Positions 49,351-58,929 of a DNA stretch of 64,000 nucleotides are shown here, in pieces. Under the pieces are notes generated by a model. The model was not told where the DNA came from and made no database searches. It saw nothing but the letters and a program-made list of their open reading frames with translations. A program made the translations under genes and the position numbers. The DNA is from Granulicella sp. L56 (GTDB lineage: Bacteria > Acidobacteriota > Terriglobia > Terriglobales > Acidobacteriaceae). Each line of letters begins with the position of its first letter. The stretch's first letter is position 1. The stretch is from NCBI RefSeq assembly GCF_009765835.1, contig NZ_LMUS01000001.1, forward strand, positions 248,001 to 312,000, written 5' to 3'.

Positions 49351-51351
49351 ATGAATGGAAGTGTAGAGAGTCGCAGCAGAACAACCATCTTCTGCATCGC
49401 GCTCGCATTGCTGCTTGTGCTGGTCTGCCAGCTTGCATACACCAGCCGCACAAATTCCATCTCCTGGGACGAGGGTCACCACCTCTTCGACGGCTACAAC
49501 ATCCTGAAGCAACATGACTACGGCCTCAACCCCGAGGTGCCGCCGCTGGTCAAGATGGTCGCGGCAGCGCCTCTGCTGCGAATGCATCTGGTTGTGCCGC
49601 CTCTGCAGGGACGTTCTGAACAGACCGAAGCCTTTCTCGACGGAAAGGACTTCGTGTTTCACAATGATGCCGACAAGCTGCTCTTTCGCGCGCGCATGGC
49701 TGTCTCCGTCTTTATGATCGGCCTCGCGATCTGCGTCTTCTTTGCCGCTTATGAGATGTTCGGCCCTGTCGCGGGACTTCTGGCCCTCGCCTTTCTGGTC
49801 TTCGATCCGAACTTTTTGGCGCACGGCGCCCTGGTTACGACCGACGCTGCCATCTCCTGCTGCATCTTTCTCGCACTCTATCTTGCCTATCGTTATGCAA
49901 AGCAGCCCACGCCTGCCCGACTCCTGCTTGTGGGGCTGGCAACCGGTCTGGCTATGGCAGCAAAGTTCACGGGGATACTTATTCTTCCGATGCTGGTGCT
50001 GCTTGTTCTCGGAGAGGCATTCAGCGCTCGCGACTGGCGGCTGTTCGTTCGCCGCATCGTGGCTCTGGTCGTCGTGGGCGCCGTCTCATTCGGTATCCTC
50101 TGGTCGTTCTATGGATTTCGTTATAGCGCTCGTCCGGCAGGCCGCACGCTGAATCCCCCGCTCGCTGACTACCTTAAGGGACTGCCCAGCCAGCAGGACA
50201 CCCACCACCTTGCTCTGTTGGCGCGCATGCACATTCTGCCTGAGGCGTATATCTTTGGCCTTGCCAACACCAAGATCACCGAGTTCGCCGATACCAGTTA
50301 CTTCTTCGGCCATATCTACCGGCATGGCACATGGCTCTACTTCCCTGCCGCGTTTGTCATCAAATCCACCCTTCCGTTTCTTCTGCTGCTGGTGGTTGCC
50401 GTTGCGCTCATCGCAACTGGACGGCTGAAGCGGCGTCGCGAGCTTTACTTTCTGCTCATCCCGCCTGCGCTCTTTTTTGCCGTGGCCATGCACTCCACCA
50501 TGGACATCGGACATAGGCATATCCTGCCCATCTACCCGTTTCTCTATGTGCTGATCGCTGCTGCTGCCGCCTCGCTCATTCGGAGGAACCGGCGATGGAG
50601 CTATGCCATTGCAGCGCTTCTTCTCTGGCAAATCGCTACCTCAACGCGAGTGGCGCCCGCATACATGGCTTACGCGAACGAGGCCTGGGGTGGCCCGTCG
50701 TCGCTGCACAAATATCTCGGCGACGCCAACACCGACTGGGGCCAGCAGCTCAAGGCAGCTAAAAAGTATCTCGACAGCCGAGGCATCAAAAATTGCTGGT
50801 TTGCCTACTTCGCCGATGGAGTCGTTGACACCAGCTACTACGGCATCCCCTGCAAACGCCTGCCTACTGTAGAAAACACTCTCTGGCTCAATCTGCCCAT
50901 GGACGTTCCTCCGGAGATCGACGGTCCCGTTCTCATTAGCGATGGCGTTCTGGCCGGCATCGACTATGGGCAAGGCGCGCTCAATCCCTACCAGCAGTTC
51001 CGCAGTCTTCGCCCTACAGCAGCGATTGATTATGGCCTGTTCGTCTACGACGGCCACTTCAAGGTTCCTCTCGCCTACGCGCTGGCAGAGACACAACACA
51101 CCCAGAACCTGGTTGAAGCAGGTCATATTGACCAGGCACTCCCCGCGGTCCAGCAGGCAGCCACATTCGCGCCCGACTCCGTCACCGTGCAGGTGTCGCT
51201 CGGCGATGTGCTGATGAAGCTGCATCACACTCAGGAAGCCGAAACGCATTATCAGCAAGCTCTCCACTCTGCACAAACGATAGAGCCTGAACTTCAGGCA
51301 GACTCAGTTCCAATGATCGAGGCCAAACTTGCGACAGCCCGCAGTCACTGA
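49351..51351 (+). CDS. GT-C-type membrane glycosyltransferase with C-terminal TPR
   Basis: A 666-residue protein with about ten transmembrane helices and the acidic first loop NSISWDEGHHLFDGYNIL (D-E motif), as in dolichyl/undecaprenyl-phosphate-mannose protein mannosyltransferases and ArnT-like GT39 enzymes. The GYNILKQHDYGLNPEVPPLVK segment is the substrate-side loop. After about residue 440 a soluble domain follows (SLHKYLGDANTDWGQQLKAAKKYL) and the last about 90 residues look like one to two TPRs (VEAGHIDQALPAVQQAATFAPDSVTVQVSLGDVLMKLHHTQEAETHYQQAL). It would transfer a sugar from a lipid carrier to lipid or protein on the periplasmic side. Start ATG 49351. Acceptor unknown. Confidence 0.83.
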   Translation: MNGSVESRSRTTIFCIALALLLVLVCQLAYTSRTNSISWDEGHHLFDGYNILKQHDYGLNPEVPPLVKMVAAAPLLRMHLVVPPLQGRSEQTEAFLDGKDFVFHNDADKLLFRARMAVSVFMIGLAICVFFAAYEMFGPVAGLLALAFLVFDPNFLAHGALVTTDAAISCCIFLALYLAYRYAKQPTPARLLLVGLATGLAMAAKFTGILILPMLVLLVLGEAFSARDWRLFVRRIVALVVVGAVSFGILWSFYGFRYSARPAGRTLNPPLADYLKGLPSQQDTHHLALLARMHILPEAYIFGLANTKITEFADTSYFFGHIYRHGTWLYFPAAFVIKSTLPFLLLLVVAVALIATGRLKRRRELYFLLIPPALFFAVAMHSTMDIGHRHILPIYPFLYVLIAAAAASLIRRNRRWSYAIAALLLWQIATSTRVAPAYMAYANEAWGGPSSLHKYLGDANTDWGQQLKAAKKYLDSRGIKNCWFAYFADGVVDTSYYGIPCKRLPTVENTLWLNLPMDVPPEIDGPVLISDGVLAGIDYGQGALNPYQQFRSLRPTAAIDYGLFVYDGHFKVPLAYALAETQHTQNLVEAGHIDQALPAVQQAATFAPDSVTVQVSLGDVLMKLHHTQEAETHYQQALHSAQTIEPELQADSVPMIEAKLATARSH

Positions 51352-51429
51352 TCGCACACAGCTCCAGGTATCGAGCATCCGTTGCATCACTACGCGCGAG
51401 GCAAAGAATATGCGAAGATAGCCAAGCGC

Positions 51430-53853
51430 ATGGAATCCGAATCACCAGATCTCGCAGCCCTTCTTCACCGGACCTTCGGCTTCCCTGCCTTCCGCGCCAA
51501 TCAGGAGGCTGTCTGCCGCGCCGCCACCGATGGACGCGACGTTCTTCTGGTCATGCCGACCGGAGCCGGAAAAAGCCTCTGCTATCAACTTCCCGCCATC
51601 GCTCGCGGAGGCACAGCGTTGGTCATCAGCCCGCTCATCGCGCTGATGGACGACCAGGCCGCCAAGCTCTCCGCCCTCGGCCTCCGTGTCGCTCGCATCC
51701 ACTCCGGCCTCAGCCGCGAGGACTCGCGCCAGGCCTGCCGCGACTACCTTGACGGCACCCTGCAATTCCTCTTCATCGCCCCCGAGCGAATGCGCGTGCC
51801 CGGTTTCCCCGAGATGCTGGCGAAAAAGAAGCCAGCGCTGATCGCCATCGACGAGGCCCACTGCATCTCGCAATGGGGACACGACTTCCGCCCTGACTAT
51901 CGCACCCTCGGCGACTACCTCCCCGCGTTGCGGCCTGCCCCGGTCATTGCGCTCACTGCCACTGCCACGCCGACCGTCCAAAAAGATATCGCAACGCAGC
52001 TCCAGCTTCACCAACCGGCTCTCTTCATTCACGGCTTTCGCCGCCACAACCTCGCCATCGAGGTGGTCGAGATGTCGAAGCCACGGCGCAAAGAGTTCAC
52101 CGCTGATCTCCTCAAGTCAGCCGCCAACCGCCCAGCCATCGTCTACGCGCCCAGCCGCAAAGCCGCCGATGAGCTGGCCTCTGCGCTCGGCAAAAGCGCC
52201 GCGGCGTACCATGCCGGACTCGAGCCCAGCGTGCGCGAGCGAGTTCAGCGTCACTTTCTCTCGGGAGAGTTGGAGGTGGTCGTCGCCACCATCGCCTTCG
52301 GTATGGGCATCGACAAGGCGGACGTCCGCACCGTCGTCCACATCGCCTTGCCCGGCAGCGTCGAAGCCTACTACCAGGAGATCGGCCGCGCTGGTCGCGA
52401 TGGTCTCCCCAGCCGCACCGTGCTGCTGCACTCCTACGCCGACCGCAAGATGCACGACTTCTTCCTCGAGCGCGACTACCCTGCGCCCACCGAGCTGGCT
52501 CGCGTGGCCAACGTCCTCAACGACGAATACCAGATGCCCGACATCCTTCGTCAACGGCTCAAGATGGATGTGGAGAGCTTCAACCGCACCGCTGAAAAAC
52601 TTGTCTCCCAGGGCGCAGCGGCTTTCGATATCGCAGGCAACATCCGCTCTACCGGCCAGACCAACTGGCGCTCCAGCTACGACACACAGCTCGCCTTCCG
52701 CCGCAGTCAGATCGACCGCATGGTCGCCTTCGCCGAATCTCCGCAGTGCCGCATGTCTGCCCTCGTCCAACACTTCGGCGATACCGCCGACGGTCTCCGC
52801 CCCTGCGGCCATTGCGATTTCTGCTCGCCCGAACGAGCCACCGCACAGACTTATCGCCCACCAACCTCGCTGGAAGAACGCCAACTCCGCTCGATCCTTG
52901 AATCCCTCGAAGGCGGCTCCGCTAAAGCCACCGGAAAGCTTCACACCGACCTTGCCCTGGGTATCGATCGCAAACAGTTCGATGGCTACCTCGACGCGCT
53001 CACCCGCGCTGGCCTCATCGCGATCACTGCTGATACCTTCACCAACTCCGAAGGCACGCTCATCAACTTCAAGCGCGCTTCGCTCACCCACGAAGGCCGC
53101 ACCCGCGACGAAGGCGACGATTTCAACGTTCTGCTCAAGGACATCACAGACCAAAAACCGTCGAAGTCGCGCACACCGACCACTGGCAAAAAACTCTCCG
53201 GCAAAGCAGAGAAAGCCGAGGCCATCGCTGCATATACCCCGGCGCAAAAAGACCTCGACCAACGCCTCCGCGAGTGGCGCAAAGTCGAGGCCGCCAAGAC
53301 CGGTAAACCCGCCTTCATGGTCTTCTCCGATGCCATTCTCACCGCCATCGTGCAGGAGAGTCCCACCACAATCTCAGCTCTCCTTGGCATCTCCGGCATT
53401 GGCCCGGAAAAAGCCGACCGCTACGGAGCTGCTGTCGTCGCTCTCTGTACCTCAAGGCCGGTTCCGGCTGAGTACGGCGCCCTCGATAAACCGAAGCCAG
53501 CTCGTTCCTCTCAGTTACAGCTCAAGGCCGGCTCGCCAGTGACACGAATCAGCAAAAAGATTTCGACAGAAGAGCCAGTCGAAACCTTCCAGCGTCCACG
53601 CGCTGTCCCCGCTGAACCAGCCGAATCCCTTACACCCGCGCAGCAGGAACTCGACCATCAGCTTCGCGAATGGCGCAAGGTTGAGGCGGAAAAGCTTGGT
53701 CTTCCGCAATTTTTCGTTCTTGGCTCTTCCGCTCTGCGCGGCATCGTCCTGCAGCGCCCCCAGACCCTCGCCCAATTGAAGACGATCAGCGGCATCGGCG
53801 CGGAAAAAACGGAGCGCTTTGGCCCGGCGATTATCGAAGTCTGCAAAGCTTGA
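51430..53853 (+). CDS. recQ: RecQ-family ATP-dependent DNA helicase with tandem HRDC domains
   Basis: An 807-residue superfamily 2 helicase. Motif 0 and I: FRANQEAVC and LLVMPTGAGKSLCYQLP; motif II: DEAHCISQWGHDFRPDY; motif VI: YYQEIGRAGRDG. The RecQ zinc site is CRMSALVQHFGDT with CGHCDFC. A winged-helix RQC follows. The C-terminus then has two HRDC domains in a row, about 60% alike by eye: LDQRLREWRKVEAAKTGKPAFMV to ISGIGPEKADRYGAAV, and LDHQLREWRKVEAEKLGLPQFFV to ISGIGAEKTERFGPAI. Start ATG 51430 fits the family; TTG 51382 is in frame upstream. Acts on branched DNA in repair and recombination. Convergent with the dGTPase-like gene, 21 bases away. Confidence 0.95.
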   Translation: MESESPDLAALLHRTFGFPAFRANQEAVCRAATDGRDVLLVMPTGAGKSLCYQLPAIARGGTALVISPLIALMDDQAAKLSALGLRVARIHSGLSREDSRQACRDYLDGTLQFLFIAPERMRVPGFPEMLAKKKPALIAIDEAHCISQWGHDFRPDYRTLGDYLPALRPAPVIALTATATPTVQKDIATQLQLHQPALFIHGFRRHNLAIEVVEMSKPRRKEFTADLLKSAANRPAIVYAPSRKAADELASALGKSAAAYHAGLEPSVRERVQRHFLSGELEVVVATIAFGMGIDKADVRTVVHIALPGSVEAYYQEIGRAGRDGLPSRTVLLHSYADRKMHDFFLERDYPAPTELARVANVLNDEYQMPDILRQRLKMDVESFNRTAEKLVSQGAAAFDIAGNIRSTGQTNWRSSYDTQLAFRRSQIDRMVAFAESPQCRMSALVQHFGDTADGLRPCGHCDFCSPERATAQTYRPPTSLEERQLRSILESLEGGSAKATGKLHTDLALGIDRKQFDGYLDALTRAGLIAITADTFTNSEGTLINFKRASLTHEGRTRDEGDDFNVLLKDITDQKPSKSRTPTTGKKLSGKAEKAEAIAAYTPAQKDLDQRLREWRKVEAAKTGKPAFMVFSDAILTAIVQESPTTISALLGISGIGPEKADRYGAAVVALCTSRPVPAEYGALDKPKPARSSQLQLKAGSPVTRISKKISTEEPVETFQRPRAVPAEPAESLTPAQQELDHQLREWRKVEAEKLGLPQFFVLGSSALRGIVLQRPQTLAQLKTISGIGAEKTERFGPAIIEVCKA

Positions 53854-53874
53854 AAACACTTTGCTTATTTTTCT

Positions 53875-55017
53875 TTATCGCCGAACCACTCGTTTGATCT
53901 GCGCATATTGCTGCAGGATGAAGCTGTCGGTCATTCCCGCAATATAGTCTGCGATAACCCGCGCCAGGCCTTCTTCCGCGATATCGTCGAAGTGCCCCTG
54001 CGGCAGCTCCTCCGGATCGTTGATCCAGTAGTTGAATAGCGCCGTCACAACCTCTTCTGCTTTGTCGTGCTCGTTTTCGAGTGTCTCGCAGGTGTAGAGC
54101 GTGTCGTAAAGATATCGCTTCTCCTGCAAGCGCTCAGCCTCTGCCTGCGGCGAAAAGACAGCGAGCCGGTCCGAGCATCGGCGTATGTCCTCAAGGCTTT
54201 CCGCGCCAAGCGCTTCGACGTTCTGCTTTGTCGTCGCGATCAGGTCGTCCGTCAGAATGTTCTGCATCAACTGTAGCGCTTCGTTGAACAGATATTTTTC
54301 TTCTACGCCGGCATGTTGTTCTTCAACCGCTCGATAGCACCTTGCCAGAATGTCGACATGCTCGCGAATGTGGCCAATTGACAGTAGCCCCGACTCAACG
54401 CCATCGTCGAGGTCAGCGGTCAGGTAAGCGATCTCATCTGCAAGATCGATCAACTGGGCCTCAAGCGGCGGCCTCTGATCCAGCATGTATTCTGCCAGTT
54501 CCGGGTAGTCTCCAACGCTATAGTCGCGCGAGTGCTTGATGATTCCCTCGCGGACGCCGAGCGTAAGATTCAGGCCGCGATGCGCCGCATAGCGCTGCTC
54601 GAAATGCTCAACGATACGCAGCGCGTGGAGATTGTGATCGAACCGTCGCCCATGACTGCGTAGGCATCGGTCGAGCGCTCGCTCTCCCGCATGGCCAAAA
54701 GGGGGATGCCCGATATCGTGGACCAGCGCCAGCGTCTCAGTAAGATCTTCGTTCAACCCCAGCGTCGAAGCGCATAGCCGCGCAATCTGCGCGACTTCCA
54801 TCGTATGAGTCAGGCGGCTGCGAAAGTGGTCCGAGGCCCGGCTGGTAAATACCTGCGTCTTGCCTGCAAGCCGGCGAAAGGCGCGGGCCTGCACAATTCG
54901 TTCCCGGTCACGCTGAAAAGGAGTCCGCGAAGGCCGCAGCGGCGCAGGATAGACGCGCTCCATCAGCGGATCGTCAGGCCCTCCGGCGACCGCATAACGA
55001 TGCAGTTTGGTAGACAT
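53875..55017 (-). CDS. dgt: dGTPase-like HD-domain triphosphohydrolase
   Basis: A 380-residue HD-superfamily protein that converts dGTP (or other dNTPs) to the nucleoside and triphosphate. The N-terminus has RDRERIVQARAFRRLAGKTQVF, then SRLTHTMEVAQIARLCASTLGLNEDLTETLALVHDIGHPPFGHAGE, where His (HTMEV), HD and the later Asp of LIDLADEIAYLTADLDDG are the metal ligands. This is the short dGTPase-like type without the E. coli-specific inserts, so the symbol is by similarity. It controls dNTP pools. Start ATG 55017, with no strong ribosome-binding site; the TPR gene lies 35 bases upstream on the same strand, so co-transcription is likely. Confidence 0.92.
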   Translation of the reverse strand: MSTKLHRYAVAGGPDDPLMERVYPAPLRPSRTPFQRDRERIVQARAFRRLAGKTQVFTSRASDHFRSRLTHTMEVAQIARLCASTLGLNEDLTETLALVHDIGHPPFGHAGERALDRCLRSHGRRFDHNLHALRIVEHFEQRYAAHRGLNLTLGVREGIIKHSRDYSVGDYPELAEYMLDQRPPLEAQLIDLADEIAYLTADLDDGVESGLLSIGHIREHVDILARCYRAVEEQHAGVEEKYLFNEALQLMQNILTDDLIATTKQNVEALGAESLEDIRRCSDRLAVFSPQAEAERLQEKRYLYDTLYTCETLENEHDKAEEVVTALFNYWINDPEELPQGHFDDIAEEGLARVIADYIAGMTDSFILQQYAQIKRVVRR

Positions 55018-55051
55018 GGTCAGGTTCGAGTGTAACGGAAGACAGTAGCTT

Positions 55052-57136
55052 TTACTTCGCGGGTGCTGGCGAAAGCTTGGCCAGTTTCACACGCGCATTT
55101 TCGAGCTTATGCTGCACCTTCGCAACGTCCGTAGGATCTGCATCCGCAGGCAGCGAGTGCGCATACTCCGTCATCGATCGCTCCCACTGCGTGACCGCCA
55201 GCTTCAGCTTGCCGGTCTTCTCATAGACCTCGCCCAGATGGTCATGGACGGTCGGGTCTGTGCTCATGCGCTCCATCGCCTTGCGCAGATTCACCTCTGC
55301 CAGGTCATATTGACCGGACTTGAAGTAAGCCCATCCCAGCGAGTCAAGATACGCGCCGTTCTGGGGATCGAGATCGACTGCCTTGCGAATCATGGCCAAG
55401 GCCTCAGGTAGCTTGACTCCGCGGTCTGCAAGCATGTAGCCGAGATAGTTCAGGATCGTCGCATTCTGCGGATCGATGGCCAACGCCTTATGGAATTCGG
55501 TCTCGGCCTCGTCATAGTGTTTCTGCCGGTCGGCCAATACTCCCCGAAGAAAATACACATACAGCTTCTCGTCGGGCTTCGTGGACAATCCTGAAGCACT
55601 GTCGAGCGCCGCAGCCGCATCCGGCCAGCGCTTCAGCCGGGTATAGATCTGCGTCAAGGAAAGATAGGTGTCTCTGTCATCCGGAGTTGTCGCTGTGGGC
55701 GAAAGCTGGGCCTTCGCCAGCGCGATTCCCTGATCGACCTGGCCGGTATCGGCAAGTTGTCCGGCATACATCAACTGCGTCGCCTGGTCCTTGGGCGCAG
55801 CCTTGGCTGCTGCGGCGGCTGCGACGGTGGCATCTTTCCACTGGTGAGCGTCACGATACGCATCCACCTGTCCCTGATAGCCACCCTTAGCATACTCCCC
55901 GCCCAGGTCCACCATCTGCTTGTAGGCAGCAACGGCCTCTGCCGTCTTGTTCTCTTCCCGGTAGATGATGCCCAGGCGATCAAGAAATATCGCCCGATTT
56001 GCCTTCTCCCCATCGCTGTACTTGCCGTCCGGATGAGCCGTGTCAGACACTAGTTTGGTCAGGACCCCGGTAGCATCGTCATACCGCCCGAGCGAATCGT
56101 AGATGAGCGCTTCGTTATAGCTCAACTCGAGCGAACTCTGCGCCAGCGGCTTGGCCTTCTCGAGCGTAGCCAGCGCCTGGTCGTAGTTGCCCTGCCTGCG
56201 CTCAATCTCTGAGATATGAATCTGCGACGTCGCGTCCTGGGGCTCGGCAGCGACGATTTCATTAAGGACCTTCAACGCTTCATCGAGCTTCCCCTCCATC
56301 AACAAAGCATTGGCAAGGCCACGCTCCGTATCCAGATTGCCCGGCTCAAGGTCCAGCGCTCGCTGATAAGCTGCCGCCGCCTCGTGGGGATTTTTTAACT
56401 GGTCATACGTTACACCTAGCGCATACTCAACACGCGCACTGCGATCATCGACAGGAACCCCATTCAGCACATCGGCAGCGCGCTTCGCATCGCCCTCATC
56501 GCTATAGAGACGCGCCATGTTTAGCGCCACCTCTTCCGAGTTCGCGTCGATCTTCTGCGCTTCCTTGAACTGCGCCTCTGCCTTGGCCGAATCATGATTC
56601 AAGCCGTAAAGCTGACCCAGCAGAAGATGCGTCTCGATGTCCTTGGGCTTTAACTCCGCCAACTTCTCATACTCCGCGATGGCAAGCTTCAGGACCTGCC
56701 CCGATTGAGGCGTCTGCATATCGCCAAGCGACCGCAGATAGACCTTGCCCAACAGCTCATGGGCCTCAACGTCATTGGGGTCCTTGGCGAGCCGGTCCTG
56801 CGCCGTGCTTACCGCCTCGCGGATTCGCCCGATCTTGAAATACAGGTCAGCCAGACCATCCTGCAACTGCTGTGAGTTGGGATCGGCATTCAACGCCAGC
56901 TTGTATTCCTCCACCGCCTGGGTCGCATAGTCCGACCGACCTGCGCTGACCGCCATATCTTCATAGAGATGGGCCAACCCATAGTGGTAGTACGACGAAG
57001 CGCGGTCCGGCGTCGAAGATGGGACCGTCGCCGCAGCAGGGGCTTCTGCAAACATCGAATGCGCAGCAAACAAAAGCGCCGCCGCCGGCAGAAGGCGGAA
57101 CGGGCGAAGGGACGAAGCACGCAAAAACAGGGTCAT
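55052..57136 (-). CDS. Large exported TPR-repeat protein
   Basis: A 694-residue protein with a signal peptide (MTLFLRASSLRPFRLLPAAALLFAAHSMFAEA) and an array of TPRs over nearly the whole length; clear units are QLQDGLADLYFKIGRIREAVSTAQ, LLLGQLYGLNHDSAKAEAQFKEA, YALGVTYDQLKNPHEAAAAYQRAL, ILNYLGYMLADRGVKLPEALAMIRKA and LDSLGWAYFKSGQYDLAEVNLRKAM. Two unusual positions are Gly/Ala-rich spacers. It is a periplasmic scaffold; by resemblance to TPR proteins of the BepA or outer-membrane biogenesis sort it may help surface assembly, but the partner is unknown. Immediately downstream on the same strand is the dGTPase-like gene. Confidence 0.85.
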   Translation of the reverse strand: MTLFLRASSLRPFRLLPAAALLFAAHSMFAEAPAAATVPSSTPDRASSYYHYGLAHLYEDMAVSAGRSDYATQAVEEYKLALNADPNSQQLQDGLADLYFKIGRIREAVSTAQDRLAKDPNDVEAHELLGKVYLRSLGDMQTPQSGQVLKLAIAEYEKLAELKPKDIETHLLLGQLYGLNHDSAKAEAQFKEAQKIDANSEEVALNMARLYSDEGDAKRAADVLNGVPVDDRSARVEYALGVTYDQLKNPHEAAAAYQRALDLEPGNLDTERGLANALLMEGKLDEALKVLNEIVAAEPQDATSQIHISEIERRQGNYDQALATLEKAKPLAQSSLELSYNEALIYDSLGRYDDATGVLTKLVSDTAHPDGKYSDGEKANRAIFLDRLGIIYREENKTAEAVAAYKQMVDLGGEYAKGGYQGQVDAYRDAHQWKDATVAAAAAAKAAPKDQATQLMYAGQLADTGQVDQGIALAKAQLSPTATTPDDRDTYLSLTQIYTRLKRWPDAAAALDSASGLSTKPDEKLYVYFLRGVLADRQKHYDEAETEFHKALAIDPQNATILNYLGYMLADRGVKLPEALAMIRKAVDLDPQNGAYLDSLGWAYFKSGQYDLAEVNLRKAMERMSTDPTVHDHLGEVYEKTGKLKLAVTQWERSMTEYAHSLPADADPTDVAKVQHKLENARVKLAKLSPAPAK

Positions 57137-57227
57137 GTCATGTAACTTTCTGGACTGGCAAAACTCTGGACCGAATCCTTGCGAGACGAAAGACAGTGGT
57201 TAGACGGCTCTCCCTGGCGATTGGATG

Positions 57228-57263
57228 CAGCGCCAGACCGTGCCGTTTGCGAGGCTGGCGCTG
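57228..57263 (-). repeat. Inverted repeat downstream of purH
   Basis: CAGCGCCAG (57228-57236) with CTGGCGCTG (57255-57263), 18-base loop, 19 bases after the purH stop. No T-run on the minus strand. It may end the pyrD-purH message or belong to the promoter of the TPR gene. Confidence 0.4.
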
Positions 57264-57281
57264 ATTATATCTGTCTGCCGA

Positions 57282-58895
57282 TCATCCATGCCTGAAGTGC
57301 CGGACGCCGGTAAACGCCATCGCTACTCCCAACCGGTTAGCTGCCTCGATCACCTCGGCATCCCGCACCGAGCCGCCTGGCTGAATCACCGCCGTAGCTC
57401 CCGCCGTGGCAACCACTTCCAGCCCATCGGCAAACGGAAAAAACGCATCCGAGGCGGCAACCGTCCCCGCCAGCGGCAACACGGCCTTCATCGCTCCAAA
57501 ACGTGCCGCATCCACGCGGCTCATCTGTCCCGCGCCGATGCCGACCGTCTGTCCATGCCCATCGGCGAACCGCGCATAGACAATCGCATTCGATTTCACG
57601 TATTTGCAGATGCTCCACGCGAACAGCAGCGCCCGTAGCTCTTCCGCCGTAGGCTTCCGCTCCGTCACCAACTTCAACTCGGCCTCGCTGACCTTTAGCC
57701 GGTCGGCATCCTGCACCAGCAACCCACCCGAAACCTGCTTGAGCACCCGAGGAGTATCTGCCGGAGAAATCTTCACCAGCCGCAGGTTCTTCTTCGCCGC
57801 AAAACGCTCCAACGCTCCGACAGTAAACGAAGGCGCAACAATCGCCTCGACAAACAGCTTGGCAATCTCTTCGGCGGCCTCCGCATCCACCTCGCGATTG
57901 ATCCCGATCACGCCACCAAACGCAGAGACGGGATCGGCTTCGAGCGCCCGCTTGTAAGCCTCCAGCACCGTCGCCCCGGTCGAAGCTCCACAGGGATTGG
58001 TGTGCTTGATGATCGCCACCGCCGTCTCATCGAACTCGCTGACGATATCCCAGCAGGCATCGAGATCGACGAGGTTGTTATAGCTGAGTTCCTTACCCTG
58101 CAACTGCTCCGCCCCCGCGACGCCTTTGCCGCTGCCATCGACATACAACGCTGCCTTCTGGTGCGGATTCTCCCCATAACGAAGCGTCTTCGCCAGCGGC
58201 TCGATCAACCGGATCGCATGCGGCAGTTCCTTCGAAAACACCGCCGCGCCGCCCGGCTCTTCGATGCTCTCGAGCGCCGTGGCAATCCCCGCGTCATAAG
58301 CCGCAGTCACCGCAAACGCCTGCTTCGCCAGCCGCCAACGAGTGGCCCGGCTCAAACTGCCCTTGTTGGCTGTCAACTCTTCGGTCAGCAAGCTGTAGTC
58401 ATCCGCCGAAGTCACAATCGCCACATCGGCGAAGTTCTTCGCCGCCGACCGCACCATCGAAGGGCCGCCGATGTCGATATTTTCGATCACATCGGCAAAC
58501 GCTACGCCCGGCTTCTGCGAGGTCTTCTCGAAGGCATACAAATTCACCACCACCATATCGATCGGCTCAATCGCATGTTCTGCAACCGATGCCTGATGCT
58601 CGGCATTGTCGCGGATAGACAGAATGCCGCCATGCACCTTAGGGTGCAGCGTCTTTACGCGGCCATCCAGCATCTCGGGAAACCCGGTCAGGTCGCTGAT
58701 ATCGCGCACCGGCAGACCCGCCTCACGCAACGCGCGGGCCGTCCCTCCGGTCGATACAAGGTCTACGTTGAACGAGGCAAGCGCACGTGCAAAATCGACA
58801 AGGCCGGTCTTGTCGGTCACAGACAGGAGAGCGCGGCGAATAGGGCGAAGGTCGGCAGGAGCGGCTGAGCTGGAAGCGGAAGAATGTTCAATCAT
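57282..58895 (-). CDS. purH: Bifunctional AICAR transformylase / IMP cyclohydrolase
   Basis: A 537-residue enzyme of purine synthesis. The N-terminal IMP cyclohydrolase (MGS-like) part starts PIRRALLSVTDKTGLVDFARAL, with VDLVSTGGTARALREAG, FPEMLDGRVKTLHPKVHGGIL and VVVNLYAFE. The transformylase half has LRYGENPHQKAALY, ELSYNNLVDLDACWDIVSEF, VAIIKHTNPCGAS and the C-terminal SDAFFPFADGLEVVATAGATAVIQPGGSVRD, ending FTGVRHFRHG. It makes IMP from AICAR with 10-formyl-THF. Start ATG 58895 is 34 bases after pyrD on the same strand, so they form one operon. Confidence 0.97.
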   Translation of the reverse strand: MIEHSSASSSAAPADLRPIRRALLSVTDKTGLVDFARALASFNVDLVSTGGTARALREAGLPVRDISDLTGFPEMLDGRVKTLHPKVHGGILSIRDNAEHQASVAEHAIEPIDMVVVNLYAFEKTSQKPGVAFADVIENIDIGGPSMVRSAAKNFADVAIVTSADDYSLLTEELTANKGSLSRATRWRLAKQAFAVTAAYDAGIATALESIEEPGGAAVFSKELPHAIRLIEPLAKTLRYGENPHQKAALYVDGSGKGVAGAEQLQGKELSYNNLVDLDACWDIVSEFDETAVAIIKHTNPCGASTGATVLEAYKRALEADPVSAFGGVIGINREVDAEAAEEIAKLFVEAIVAPSFTVGALERFAAKKNLRLVKISPADTPRVLKQVSGGLLVQDADRLKVSEAELKLVTERKPTAEELRALLFAWSICKYVKSNAIVYARFADGHGQTVGIGAGQMSRVDAARFGAMKAVLPLAGTVAASDAFFPFADGLEVVATAGATAVIQPGGSVRDAEVIEAANRLGVAMAFTGVRHFRHG

Positions 58896-58929
58896 CACAC
58901 TTCTATTATGCTTGACCCGCCGCCTCAAA

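Noticed and set aside
51947..53542. A 531-residue open frame inside recQ
   Set aside because: Out-of-frame Ser/Arg/Pro-rich shadow of the helicase.
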